The notes below the pieces were generated by a model. The model searched no databases and was not told where the DNA came from. It saw only the letters and a program-made list of their open reading frames with translations. From Choristocarpus tenellus KU-1152 (Eukaryota > Phaeophyceae), in the NCBI GenBank assembly GCA_964200185.2, contig CAXNAD020000326.1, positions 1-21,761 of the forward strand: 21,761 bases of DNA, given 5' to 3'. The position numbers were made by a program, and so were the translations under genes. This document shows positions 9,801 to 19,545 of the stretch, in pieces (positions within the stretch are counted from its first letter, which is position 1; the number at the start of each line of letters is the position of its first letter).

Positions 9801-10766
9801 GTTGTGAATCAGAAGCACTTGCTTCACAAAAATATATGTAAAAAATGGTCCAAAAAAGGCTTGATAGACTCGATTTTTGTCCAGTTGTGCGAAAGCGGGG
9901 AGCACTGTAGGGTTAGGGTTAGTATATACAGTACCAATCAGCACCAATGCACAAAAGAAACCCCCCCCGACCAGGGCCTTATACTGGACCAGGTAACTTT
10001 CGACAAGTCTGGGTTGCAAGCCGACTTAGTGAGAATTGCTTCTGAAAGGACTGGACCTGGTCCACAGAACTTCTAGCCAGGGCTGGGTCGCAGGCTGGGT
10101 TAGGGTTAGGGTTAGGGTTAGAGTCTTTCACGGGTGTAATGTGGTCAAGCCGTAGACCAGTTCATGCATGATGTATATTTTGAAAGGATTGATTGCTGTG
10201 TCCTAGTTTTAGCTGGGTCCAGTTTCAGGTTGGTTGGATTGGATAAGATGGTTTGTGTGTGAATTATAATGTCATTGAATGTTCAATGTCTTAGGTTGTA
10301 GAGCGCTCACGGTAGCACTCTCGTACATTTAACATGAACCCCCCAGCCCGAAGAAGAGAATGTTTTCGAAAGGATTAGCGTGCGAAAATTGTCATTTGCC
10401 CTGGACAGGCTAGAGTATATGACAAGTGCTAACCCAGGGCGAACCAGCTATTTGCCGATCCAATGCAACTGCGGGTTGGAAACTGTCCTCAAGAGTGTCC
10501 GTTCTTCTACCGATTCTGAAAACTAGCTGGGAGCTGTAAGTACTGGGGGAATATACGGTGTGTTGATGTTGATGTTGATGTTGATGCTTGGTCCCTACCA
10601 CTGTTGCACGGTGATATTACTGGTTTTTGATACACATCGGTAGTTGTTTGTGGAACTGTATGATACGTGCTGGCATTCTCACTCTGAGTCAAAGTACATG
10701 AGAGGTATCCATGGTTTCGTCTTTAAGGATGCTGATAGATACGTACAAAATTGTACCTTTTTTTTT

Positions 10767-10798
<32 letters not shown>

Positions 10799-13700
10799 AG
10801 TAAGTGTTTGTAGGATATTTTCCGAATTGTGTCCGAGTGTTTAAAACGATGGAGAAATGAACCCTATCAAGACAAGCGGCGGACCCTATCAAGACAAGCG
10901 TAACGCTTCATCCGCGTGATGTGGGCGAATTGTGAAAGATTGAAAATATGCTACAATGTACAATGGCAAAAGACTGGGCACCTCTTTTTTATTTTGGATC
11001 TCTACCACATAGTTTTTTGGAGAGCTATACATGTCAGTACTCCCTATTTCAAAGTATGAATTATCTGGTGCCATTGATGCTTTCTAAGCAGCTATGTAAC
11101 TCTATCGATAGCAGAATAAGTAATGTCTGAGGGTGGTCCAGTACACCTGGTAATGTCATAGAGATTTCTGCTGCATTTGTGGTATGCTGACCCAGTCGGT
11201 AAGCTATGTCTGTAGATCACCTTTGAATATTTGAGGCTAAAGATACAGAACTCAGTGATCGAGTGTTTTAATCTGGGCTGTGACAGCTGCCACAAGTGAA
11301 GAAGTGTTTTTTTCAATATTTACTGTCCTACAGGACACCACGTATCTCTCAGGCTTATCGTATCAACTTCAAAGTGAAGACAGTGTGCTGTTATGATACA
11401 TACATATCGTGTGTGTTAACCTGGAGACACTGTTCCTGTGGGTTGGACAGATTGCGACACTCGTGAGGTTCTTTCCGCATCCTAGACCACCTTCATAGCG
11501 CTAATCTAGAAGGGCAGCTGCATCTTCTTGTTACGGTACTTCTCACGGTACTTGTCAGGGAATGAAACAACCATCGTTGCACAGGAAGATTTTCATTGTA
11601 AGCAATGGTGACCTGACATGCCAGCAAACTAGGCCATTGAACTATTTTAATAGTCCATTGAGCTTGTGTTTTCTTTGCAGAACTTTTGAGTAGGCTGACT
11701 CTGGTGAACTATTCCCGACCAGCTTGGTCCACCCACGATGGATTAAAACAGGGCCAGGTGCCACATCCAACCCTCTTGAAATAGGTTTGTATGGGGTCGC
11801 CCCAGTTGGATGACAGAAAATTTGTAATTCTAAGGTCGATGTACCTCTCACTAGAAGTAAGAATTTTTGGTGGTTGTAACTGTCATTGGAACAAAACTCG
11901 TGCGTAGAAGGTGAAGATGGCCGTAGGCCGTTCAAAGTTAATACTATTTTTTATTTTTGCCTTGGTTGACTCGGCCGACCTATATGCTCGACAACTGTAC
12001 TTGTTTTATTATCGCTGAACCACCATACCCAGATACCCAGATAGGTACATCTATTCTGAGGAGGTCAAACTAGAGTTGAGTTTCCAGTAGGAAGTATGCT
12101 AAGAAAAGTGCAAAGAGGAGTTCCACTTTCCTTCACAACGATACAGATTTAGAACAATTCCCTACGATTCAGGCTGACGTGTGTTTGGGATGTTTCAGGG
12201 ATCTACTCGATATATTTTGACTCGACAGGCCTGACGCACGTTTTTGACTAGACTGTGCCAAGGTAGACCTTCTCTAGCAGGGCCAGTCTGCGAGCAAGCC
12301 TCCAAACCCGGGCTGGTCAAAAGTGCCCTGTTTTATATATATGACTTGGGTGCATCATGAGCTTTCTTTTTGTACGTTCTGTGGTGGCAGTCCCAAGATG
12401 GCACAACATAGCCTATGTGAACAAGTAATCTGACGTAATCGACCTAATGTTACCAAGCATTGATTCTCCTTGCCATGCCCTGCCCCTTCCTGCCCTCCAC
12501 TGCATTCAACTAAATCCAAGCTGCCCGGTAAGACAAAGGCAAAAGGAAAGCGCAAGGCTCCAGGCAAGGTGGGACTGTCAAGGGTCAATAAAGTTGGAGT
12601 TGTCAGGGTCCTTGTGTTTGGCTCCTGTGTCAAACTCACATCAAACCAAAGTAGTGCAAATCCTGAGTAGGGTTGTAGTGCGTGTCTGTATGTATTGCAC
12701 ATTTGTATGTTATCTGGTCAGTGTAGATGTTATGACATGACAGGAGTTGCCTACTTGTTTGTGCCCTCCAAATATTTTCAACCACACCATGGTTAGTTTG
12801 CACTGTGAATCCGTAGTAACAATGCCCTGTGCTGTCTTTGTTGTGTCATGTAATGATCAATTACATAGTTGTAAGAAACAAGAGTAGCTCTACCGTAGAG
12901 TTGACAATGCTGATGTCCTTTTTGGGAACAAGGAGATGGTAAACACTATGGAAGAGGATGGTCAATGAGTTGTGTGTGTGTGCATGTAGGTACAGTATTG
13001 TTGTGCAGTCTGTGCGAAAAGTACCACCTACCATTAAAGCAATGGATGAGGTATTCTCGAATACTGGCATATAATAGATTTTGTTTTGCAGCCACTTTGT
13101 TCCCACCACACCCGAATTTGAGAAGACAGAAGCATGGACTCATGATCCAATGAGGAATGTTACCTTACTCCCCACCCAAGAATGTAGCTCCCTCAGATCT
13201 TTGATCTTAGATATCTCCTGCCCAGATTCAGCAAGACTGATATGTAGCCCTCATCCCCACCTAACCAGTACTTTTCAACGCCATTGCCTCATTACCCTCT
13301 CATACCTGTGGATTTTCTATTCAAGTACCTTGATCCTTGTTCCCTCTTGAAAACTTCACTATGTACATGAAATTGTATTGTGTATGTGTGTACATGAAAC
13401 TGTATTTGTGTATGTGTGTACATGTATTCCCGTTGCTTGGAAAGGGGGCAAAAAGAGTGCAAAAGGTTGCCAAGGTGATCAATAACACAAGTGCAGAAGG
13501 CAACAAAGGTGGGAAGGGGCATGCAGAGGATGGGGAGAGGACAGAGAGCGAAGAGGATGGGGAAGGGGAGGGGGAAGGGAAGGGGGAGCAAAGAGAAGAT
13601 GAAGAGGGTACAAGTAGCAATGGAAAAGAGGATGCCGCGAAGAAGACACCTCCAAAAAAGAGAATAACCACCAAGGCAAAAGCCAAGACCACGAACAAGA

Positions 13701-16700
13701 CTAAACGGAAGAAGGGTAAGTTCCACACACTTCTCACCCCCAATTGCTTCGAAGGGAGTCAATACAATAAATTTATTTCTTATGTTTTTCCCTGCTTCAA
13801 TTCAAGGCTGTACTTTTTAACTCCAGAATTTTTCCATAGGATCTCTTGGATGCCGAAAATATGTCTGACTGAATCTGTTTTCTGGTTTGAGGTTTGTGTG
13901 TGTATGGCGTTACTGGAACTAGTGCTTTCAAGAACAAATAATCTTAATGGTTCTGTGCAGTGCATATTGAAAAAATGACAAAACGCCCTTCATGCATGGT
14001 GGTAGAGATGACTTCAAGCACAAGTGTGCATGACATTGTGGGTGTTTCAAAACAGCACTCCCTATGTTTGAGATGGTGTCCCCTCTTTGATGCAGTAGTT
14101 TGGTGATGTCTCAGAAAAAAACCTTGCTATCTGTCCCACTTCTACCTGCTATCATACATGGCTCCTTTTGCTAAAATGGCAACAGTCGGTCTATTTCCTA
14201 CATCACAAATTTGCGGAACGATTGCACTGGCGATGTGTTTGTGAAACAGTGCCCTTCTCATGCAGAGTGGCTTGAGAACCTTCCACACCTTGGACTAATT
14301 ATGGCTCGGGTCGCTTAGCACAACTTGATTTTATTTTTGTATCCATGACAAAAAGCATTGCCTGGACAACGTACGTTGCAAATCAAACGGACTTTTGAGC
14401 GTTTTGTTTTTTCCTGAAGAGTGACCAATAGTGAGAGGTCAAATGAACCCAAGCATATTGCATTGGCAACGGGCGTTGCAAGCTAGTGGACAGTCTTGGA
14501 CAAGAAGAGCTGTGTATGTTGCTCGGATGTATTATTTCCAGGGTTTCTCATCAGTTTTGAGTAGATGGTGTGGTCAGATGATGGGCGCAGGTCAGCCCCT
14601 GGTCTGAACATATCGGGAAATAGAAGAACCTGTTCGTTTTGTGCAGACTGGACAGGTTCCAATATTTGGTGGACTTGGTCTGGACGTATCCGAAAATTGG
14701 AACATTTTGACGTGTGGACTGGTCCTGTGACATTTACCGGTCTAATGAAATGTTTGATTATTAACTGTTTGACTGTTTGGACTATTCATCACAACCTTTG
14801 CATCACAACCTCTGACCATGGGTCTGAGAAGATCAAACCAGTACGTGATTTGATAGTAGAAATCGAGCAAATAATGGTGATAGGTGTTGCTCTGTACAAG
14901 ATTTGTTACAGGGCAAGTGGGCCCAAGCATTTCCTCGATGCCAGATATTAATTGCAATTGTAGAGCTAGAAATCGGACAGCATATAGCAAACGTGTGCTC
15001 AATCAATACAGGGATGACAGACATTATACAACGAGTGACCACAAACACCGTTCTGGTAACAGGCACTGCAGAGAGAGTTGACCCTAGTGTTGTGACGGAT
15101 GCCAGTTGTTACAGGTTGATTATGACTGAAAGTTCGAGGGCAATATTAGCATTGGGAATTTTGTTGTCTGAGGTGTACTAAGTTTGTTCTCACCCACAGC
15201 ACTGGTGTGTATTTAAAAAGGCTACCATGGGTGAAGTACTGTGTGACCTGAGAACCCGCCGCCCTTTGAGGACACCATGCAATCGTGGGTCGTTCAACAT
15301 GAAATTTCTCCAATCAGAAGTCTTGCATCTGAATAATAATAAATGCTCTGGACCCCCGCAATGGGGAAAAAGAACAGAGGGAGGTTGTATCCATAGTGAT
15401 GTCCGCTCCAGAGTGTGTGACACAGTTTACATTGTACATCAAAATATTGGAGCATCGAAGTATATTTTCTTGATCTCACTGGTTACAATAGTTATGTGCA
15501 CATTGTCTGTCCCCTTCCTGTAGCGTGCAATACCCTTCCCCACCCCCCACAAACGATACGAGATAAGCTGCACTGTAAATTTCTATGTATTACACATGAG
15601 CAGGGGGACTGTTTGGGGCATCATCCAACATGCTGAAGAAGCGTGGAAGTACAGGGACCGCTGGCGCAGGCACCAAAGAAGAGCCTGCAAGAAAAAAGGC
15701 ACGGAAGTCCCCAGCCAAGAAAGAGCCAACCAAGGTGATAATGATGGTGATCCTATACTTTTTAATTCAAGTGCATGGGGGGACAGTGGGAATGGTGAGT
15801 AGAATGTGTTCTACACTTTTCTGGAAATGGTAGTTGAGTGTCACGGCTGCTATGCCAAGATGGAGGGGGTTAGGACAGGTTTGATGGTGACAGTAAACTT
15901 TTGATGCGGTGTGAAAATAGGACCCTTCTGTCATTTGGCATGAATGGCTGCTTTGTTTGGCGTGTCCTGATGCAAATTGTTGTGCTGTTTATAGTGGGTA
16001 GTAAAGTGAGTTTGCTGCTCTGTGTTGAAGCATCTACTACTCCTGCTGATATTTTAATAGTATCTATACTTCGAAGATGGTATGTTGTTTGGGGACTAGT
16101 GTTTGCAATGCAATCGTGAAGATGTATTGGCAAGCTCGTTTCATTCTTCAGTCCCGGGAGAACACTGCTTTGGAAAGGAGATTTTGAAATGAATGGTAAA
16201 CTTTGGGCCTTCTGCCCGGCTGCTTACCTCGCAGTACAAGAAAGGGAGATCACCTTTCTACATTTCGATCAACGCCTGTTTTGAAATTCAATTGCTGTCA
16301 ATGATGCACAGGCTCTTAGCCTGAGAATGAATTTTAATGTTTTGAAATGAATAATTAACTCGGTGGCCTTCTGCCTGCCTGGCTTCCCCACAATCCAAGA
16401 GAGATCATCTTTCCACAATTCTATCAATATTATTTCGATTGTGTCAATCACTGTCAATGATGCACCGAATCTTAGCCTGAGAATGAATTTTAATGGTGTC
16501 AGCAAGTGGGTGCAGTTTGGAAACTGTGATCCCCTTGAGCCTAAGAAATATTCGAGTCGATAATGTACCCACACCATTATCCTACTGTCCAGCAGTGTTG
16601 TGAATCAAAAGGATTGATGCGTTTAAGTTAAATCAGTAAGAAAATTGTGCTGTACTAGATCATAATTGAAACGTGCAAAATGATTTGAGGCACATCAGTT

Positions 16701-17689
16701 TGCTGAGCTCTATGTGTGTATTGTGCTCAGCTCCCATTCACTCGGAAAAATTACCAAACAAAAAGCACCTCTAAATATTCAGTTTCAATTTCATCCTGAT
16801 TTAATCAAAAACTGTAGCAACTGCACAACACTACTACAATAGCGCCCCACATGTGTGCATACACACCAACAAACCTGGTTTGTATCTGTAGGTTACATGA
16901 TGTGCGCTGACTAACTCATGACCCGATCCCACTGCCCATCTGCAAATCGAAGTAGAAGACTGAAGGGAAGAAAGAGGCATCAACTGCCAAAGATGGTGGT
17001 GGAGAGACTGAAGATGAGGATGAAGATGAGGATGAGGATACGGAGGAGGGTGAGGGTGAGGAGGAGGGTGAGGAGGAGGGTGAGGGTGAGGAGGAGTTGG
17101 AGGAAGAACAAGATGAGGGAGTAAATGGGGAACAGGGAGAAGATGAACCAGCAAAGCCCTCTGGCCCCACTGCAGCTGAGCTGCGGAAGAAGGTATTTTG
17201 ATAGACCTCTTCTAGATAATCAAAACTATTATGGCTAACAGATCCCTTTGATTTTTCAGTATGTTCAAGCACCATGGATTCTATCTAAACCTTGATCTTG
17301 CCCTGTCCTCTTGGGTCTATGGTGTAAGTATGGGCAGCATCTTTCTCAGCGAATATAGGTTTGTTTGGTTTCTTCCTTTATAAAGACATCCTTTGTAAAT
17401 GGTATGATCAGTGTTCACTGCTCACATCCCCAGCACCCACACAAAAATGCCCTCCATGCAATCTGTGCCTTAGTCTTTTCTTGTTTCGAAGGGATTTGGA
17501 CATCTCAAGCATCTCCTGTGTATGCCATTGTATGCCCTCTGAAAGGTGGATGAGCTCATTGGTCTGGCAGAGAATGTGGAGAACGTCACCTTCAAGCAAA
17601 TCAGAGGTCAGCTGGAAGAGCATTTCCAGTGCCAACTTACGGACAGGAAGGCAGAGCTAATCCAGATTGTATCTGAGAGCATGCAATAA
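6574..17689 (+). CDS. DEK: DEK-family chromatin protein, nine exons (complete, reconstructed)
   Basis: Exons: 6574-6870, 7564-7716, 8111-8251, 8875-8979, 12521-12568, 13445-13715, 15604-15734, 16956-17192, 17546-17689. Joined, they give about 508 residues with no stop, and every intron is GT-AG. Seen: an acidic N-terminus with a Glu run (about residues 63-81), a GRRRKVTERF motif, the DEK core with GKGVKLEDMPNV, NLHHVIFGR and NFRLFSGVV (about 112-211), a SAP-like stretch ending NPQPSGKK (to 232), a Lys/Ala/Pro-rich and then Glu/Asp-rich linker (233-450), and a DEK_C domain (about 450-508). Known for the family: DEK proteins are nuclear, bind structured DNA, introduce supercoils and act as histone chaperones. 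The motif order and the GKG..L.D.PNV core resemble plant DEKs. The start at 6574 has purine at -3 and G at +4; an in-frame ATG at 6436 would add 46 residues and seems less likely. The exact acceptors of exons 2 and 6 are the least certain points. Confidence 0.92.
7564..7716 (+). CDS. DEK: DEK exon 2: start of DEK core domain
   Basis: It encodes 51 residues including GKGVKLEDMPNV and NLHHVIFGRVGK, the first conserved block of DEK. The donor is AAG|GTCAGC, phase 0. The acceptor is ambiguous: AAAG|AGG at 7564 and AAAG|AAA at 7582 are both in phase, and the shorter choice removes six residues. A pyrimidine-rich stretch lies at about 7508-7538. The intron that follows (7717-8110, 394 bp) holds nothing recognised. 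Confidence 0.85.
8111..8251 (+). CDS. DEK: DEK exon 3: core domain, second block
   Basis: It encodes 47 residues with KGNFRLFSGVV, matching the conserved 'K.N...FSGF' block of DEK proteins, followed by a helical segment ending GMDLLE. The acceptor is TTGCAG|AAA and the donor GAG|GTTTGT, both phase 0. The joined text FGRVGK/KSELKGNF runs through the family alignment without a gap, which supports the splice. Confidence 0.9.
8252..8874. other. DEK intron 3, with a candidate alternative exon
   Basis: It contains the G-rich run above and a strong acceptor, CCTTGCAG, ending at 8669. That acceptor is followed in the phase-0 frame by KNESTSNTEQ and a TGA at 8700-8702. If used as a terminal exon it would end the protein before the SAP-like segment. 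No matching donor is seen. Confidence 0.4.
8331..8370 (+). repeat. G-rich run in DEK intron 3
   Basis: It consists of GGGGGTGGGGGGCAAGGAGG and a further GGGGGG. At least four G-tracts of three or more are present, so an RNA or DNA quadruplex is possible on the coding strand. Confidence 0.6.
8875..8979 (+). CDS. DEK: DEK exon 4: SAP-type DNA-binding segment
   Basis: It encodes 35 residues from VPRFGSSF to NPQPSGKK. The block KSKLIERFMEWLENPQPSGKK corresponds to the end of the SAP/pseudo-SAP fold of DEK ('L..RIL.FL..PKPSGK' in animals). The acceptor is CTAG|GTG and the donor AAG|GTATGC, phase 0 on both sides. The next intron is the longest in the gene (3,541 bp). Confidence 0.92.
9724..9760 (+). 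repeat. G-tract cluster, quadruplex-prone
   Basis: GGGGGGG, GGG, GGG, GGG and a ten-base G run lie within 37 bp, on the transcribed (RNA-sense) strand of DEK intron 4. Confidence 0.75.
9908..9922 (+). repeat. Interstitial telomere-like repeat, short
   Basis: TAGGGTTAGGGTTAG is two units of TTAGGG type, 189 bp before a longer array in the same orientation. Confidence 0.7.
10097..10120 (+). repeat. Interstitial telomere-like repeat (GGGTTA)4
   Basis: Four perfect GGGTTA units, preceded by a degenerate GGCTGGGTCGCAGGCT stretch. The array is inside an intron, so it is not a chromosome end. Confidence 0.85.
10562..10585 (+). repeat. Microsatellite (GTTGAT)4
   Basis: Four perfect GTTGAT units in DEK intron 4. 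Confidence 0.85.
10767..10796 (+). repeat. Microsatellite (CTT)10
   Basis: Ten perfect CTT units preceded by a T run and followed at once by ACAG. This makes a near-ideal pyrimidine tract plus acceptor, but the next codon in the phase-0 frame is TAA. Confidence 0.9.
10861..10900 (+). repeat. Short tandem duplication, 22-bp period
   Basis: ACCCTATCAAGACAAGCG occurs at 10861 and again, identical, at 10883. The perfect match suggests a recent event. Confidence 0.85.
12521..12568 (+). CDS. DEK: DEK exon 5: short basic exon
   Basis: A 48-bp candidate exon encodes LPGKTKAKGKRKAPGK. It is phase 0 at both ends, with donor AAG|GTGGGA and a C/T-rich stretch before the acceptor (12470-12500). The joined sequence PSGKK/LPGKTKAKGKRK parallels the Lys-rich tail that follows PSGKP in animal DEK. 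Because it is short and low in complexity, this is the least certain exon together with the start of exon 6. Confidence 0.7.
13363..13430 (+). repeat. TG-rich tandem repeat before DEK exon 6
   Basis: Units start GTACATGAAA at 13363 and 13390, and a partial GTACATGTATT starts at 13418. The period is 27-28 bp. It ends 15 bases before exon 6 and stands where a pyrimidine tract would be expected. Confidence 0.8.
13445..13715 (+). CDS. DEK: DEK exon 6: mixed-charge linker
   Basis: It encodes about 90 residues of alternating acidic (ESEEDGEGEGEGKGE) and basic Ala/Lys/Pro tracts ending TNKTKRKKG. The donor AAGG|GTAAGT is phase 1, the only non-zero phase in the gene. The acceptor at GGAAAG|GGG is chosen for frame continuity, and other AGs a few bases downstream are possible. 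The intron before it ends in a TG-rich repeat rather than an ordinary pyrimidine tract. Confidence 0.75.
14354..14481 (+). repeat. Pair of palindromes 100 bp apart
   Basis: CAACGTACGTTG (14367-14378) is a perfect palindrome. GCAACGGGCGTTGC (14466-14479) is an inverted repeat with a 2-base loop. Both sit in a similar context (AAGCATTGC... / AAGCATATTGC...), as if duplicated. Confidence 0.6.
14601..14752 (+). repeat. Imperfect tandem repeat, 76-bp unit
   Basis: GGTCTGAACATATCGGGAAAT at 14601 and GGTCTGGACGTATCCGAAAAT at 14677 begin two diverged units. The first continues into GACTGGACAGGT and the second into GACTGGTCCTGT. Confidence 0.55.
15604..15734 (+). CDS. DEK: DEK exon 7: basic linker
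   Basis: It encodes GLFGASSNMLKKRGSTGT and then EEPARKKARKSPAKKEPTK, a Lys/Pro stretch like bipartite nuclear localisation signals. The acceptor GAGCAG|GG supplies two bases that complete the phase-1 codon left by exon 6 as Gly. The donor is AAG|GTGATA, phase 0. Confidence 0.82.
16182..16495 (+). repeat. Tandem duplication, 158-bp unit, in DEK intron 7
   Basis: Two units (16182-16339, 16340-16495) both start TTTTGAAATGAAT and share GGCCTTCTGCC and GAGATCA.CTTTC. Both end CTTAGCCTGAGAATGAATTT. The rest of intron 7 (15735-16955) shows nothing else. Confidence 0.8.
16956..17192 (+). CDS. DEK: DEK exon 8: acidic linker and start of DEK_C
   Basis: It encodes 79 residues: a basic start (KTEGKKEAS), then long Glu/Asp/Gly tracts built from GAT/GAG and GGTGAG codon repeats, then SGPTAAELRKK, which opens the DEK_C domain. 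The acceptor is AGTAG|AAG and the donor AAG|GTATTT, phase 0 on both sides. The opposite strand is open too (Ser/Pro-rich), but that follows from codon bias. Confidence 0.88.
17546..17689 (+). CDS. DEK: DEK exon 9: DEK_C domain and stop
   Basis: It encodes 47 residues from VDELIGLA to VSESMQ, then TAA. With the end of exon 8 it forms a complete DEK_C domain: VTFKQIRGQLEEHF, then LTDRKAELIQIV, matching the family pattern 'T.K.V...L...F...L..RK..I...V'. In human DEK this domain mediates DNA binding and multimerisation. The acceptor is GAAAG|GTG, phase 0. Confidence 0.93.
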   Translation: MDELIGLAENVENVTFKQIRGQLEEHFQCQLTDRKAELIQIVSESMQ

Positions 17690-19545
17690 TGTTGAGAATG
17701 ATGCTGTGATAAGTCACACTTGGAGCAAGTACAAAAGCAAAAACACATCAGTGCAAAAATTCGTGCTCTCAGAAACAATCTGGAGAGTGATTTAATTTTG
17801 GGTAGAGGAGATCAGGTATTGTAGAGATAAGGGTATGGCAAAGATTTGCAGAAAAGTCATTTCGAGAATACCCATGTGTAACAAATTGTTTGTGTGTGTT
17901 GAGCGTAGAGGACAGTCTGCAAATGCTTCTCTCTTTTTTTGCTATTGAATGAACTAAATTGTACAATGGTGTCGAGCATGTCCACCTTGTGGTATTGCCT
18001 GCCTTGCGAAGACCAAGAACAGAAGAGGATGGGGCTCAGATCTACATGTGAGAGAGAGAGAGTAGCCGGATGTGCCAGTCTATTCTGACACTTGCCTCAA
18101 ATGGGAGGGTGAGCAGTTGACTTTTACTCACAGAACATTCATGCTTCAATTATGTTTTTCAGCAATGAAACAGAGAGGATTGGGGGATGTCAGGGGGTGG
18201 AGAGCAAATTTCTGAAACATGATCCTCTTTCTGGAGGAGTTTTTTGCTATGGAGGCAACTTGCCCTCCCATGATACATCAAACAGGGTGCGCCTGCTGTG
18301 ATATTGAGCACGTCTAGCTGTGGTCTGTTTTACATGTCACCCAAGTGTGTGGGTAGATCGTCTGGCAACCATTCCCCTCTGCCCTACATAACTTCTATTG
18401 GAATAATTGTCGAGGTTTTAAGGTTAGTAGCACTCACAGTATATGCTGGAGGTCACTGTAGTATATACAATGTCTCATGCTTGATGACAGACACAAACAC
18501 AAAAAACAACCCTTCACACACATGTTGACATGGCAAGTAGGGTGCCATTGTTTGTGATGATTGGTGAGTGCAAAGTTCTCGTTCTCCATGTTATTACATT
18601 CGCTCAAGAACATAGTGCACCAAGGACAACCCTAACAACGTATGCTTCAAGATTTAACCTCTTTGCCACAGGAGAACATAGAACTGTTCTTCCAATAAAA
18701 AATCAACAGGGAACGTGGAGAGATTGTTCTCACAGCGTTCACTGAAAAAACAGAAGCTACTCCATACTAAAACTTGAGTGCTAGATAATATGTATTAATG
18801 CAACAGGATGCCTGACCATTTAAGGCTCTATGATAACTCTTGTACACGGCTATGTTTTTTCTGAGTCTAGTCTGAGTTTTACACTTGTGGCATGCCCTCT
18901 GTGGGAACTGTAGATAGCACGTTATATTTGTGACGTACATAACACTTCTTTTACTTGTGAGTTATGTCTGGTTCTCCGCATTCCTTAGTTGCCCATTGCA
19001 ACATTTTCCTTACTCATGCACCGTTCCCAATCTCCACCCATTCAGTAACCCCATATTTCTATGATGCTCGAAAACGCGGTCCCTTAAGATTCACCCTTCC
19101 TATTGTCTACAAAAGGTATCAGAATGCCGTACCCCCATATCACATAAAGGGAGTAGTACAGGCGCTTCCAACACCAAATATACTCTTCTTCTTTTACATA
19201 TTTGTGGGGATCAAACACACAACCCGCACAAAACAAGCGCACAAGGCACTCATGATACTCTCAGGTACCCTGTGAATATACCCTTCTGCTGCCTACGATG
19301 CGAACCACAGAAAAAAAACATAAAACATACCTGAATTGACTCAAGTGAGCACCGCCGGCTAATCCTCCCTCATACGAGAACAGCTTGCGCAAAAGTATGA
19401 CCTTGCACTCACTTGCAGCTATGCATGCCTATCGATTCATTAGCAGCAATACTTCAGATGCCAACTGACATGCAACCAAGTAGGAAGACTGCAAGAAGAG
19501 CTCTGATGACCCGAACTTGCAGAGTCATCTCCAGTTGCCGGCAAG
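17690..19545. other. Convergent intergenic region between DEK and SOD
   Basis: It must hold the 3' untranslated regions of both genes. I see no protein or RNA gene. Open frames at 18298-18528, 18530-18745 and 18964-19275 on the plus strand have no recognised motifs. There is a short GA run at about 18052-18062. No canonical AATAAA close to either stop was found; a TGTAA at about 17877 could serve DEK if this organism uses the green-algal signal. Confidence 0.45.

Larger units (their letters stand above)
8980..12520. other. DEK intron 4 (3.5 kb)
   Basis: This is the longest intron. It holds G-tracts (9724-9760), two TTAGGG-type arrays, TTGATG and CTT microsatellites and a 22-bp duplication, listed separately. 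No nested gene is recognised on either strand. Further small DEK linker exons here cannot be excluded. Confidence 0.6.
13716..15603. other. DEK intron 6 (1.9 kb)
   Basis: It contains two palindromic sites and a 76-bp imperfect duplication (listed separately). Several open frames of 60-128 codons on both strands have no recognised motif and are not called. Confidence 0.5.

Noticed and set aside
10097-10120. True telomere
   Set aside because: It has only four units, lies inside an intron, and unique sequence continues on both sides.
10297-10345. tRNA-like GTAGAGCGCTCACGG
   Set aside because: It resembles a D-arm region, but no anticodon stem or T-arm follows.
14884-15181. Open frames after a TTACAG acceptor in DEK intron 6
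   Set aside because: The acceptor could join exon 6 in phase, but the encoded residues do not resemble a DEK linker and hit a stop. The known exon 7 fits better.
16834-17275. Ser/Pro/His-rich open frames on the minus strand opposite DEK exon 8
   Set aside because: They are antisense shadows of GAG/GAT/GGT codon repeats in the acidic exon. The same applies to minus-strand frames at 13292-13762 and 6651-6863.
18964-19275. 103-codon open frame on the plus strand
   Set aside because: It has no recognised motif, no coding bias I can see, and lies in the 3' interval between convergent genes.
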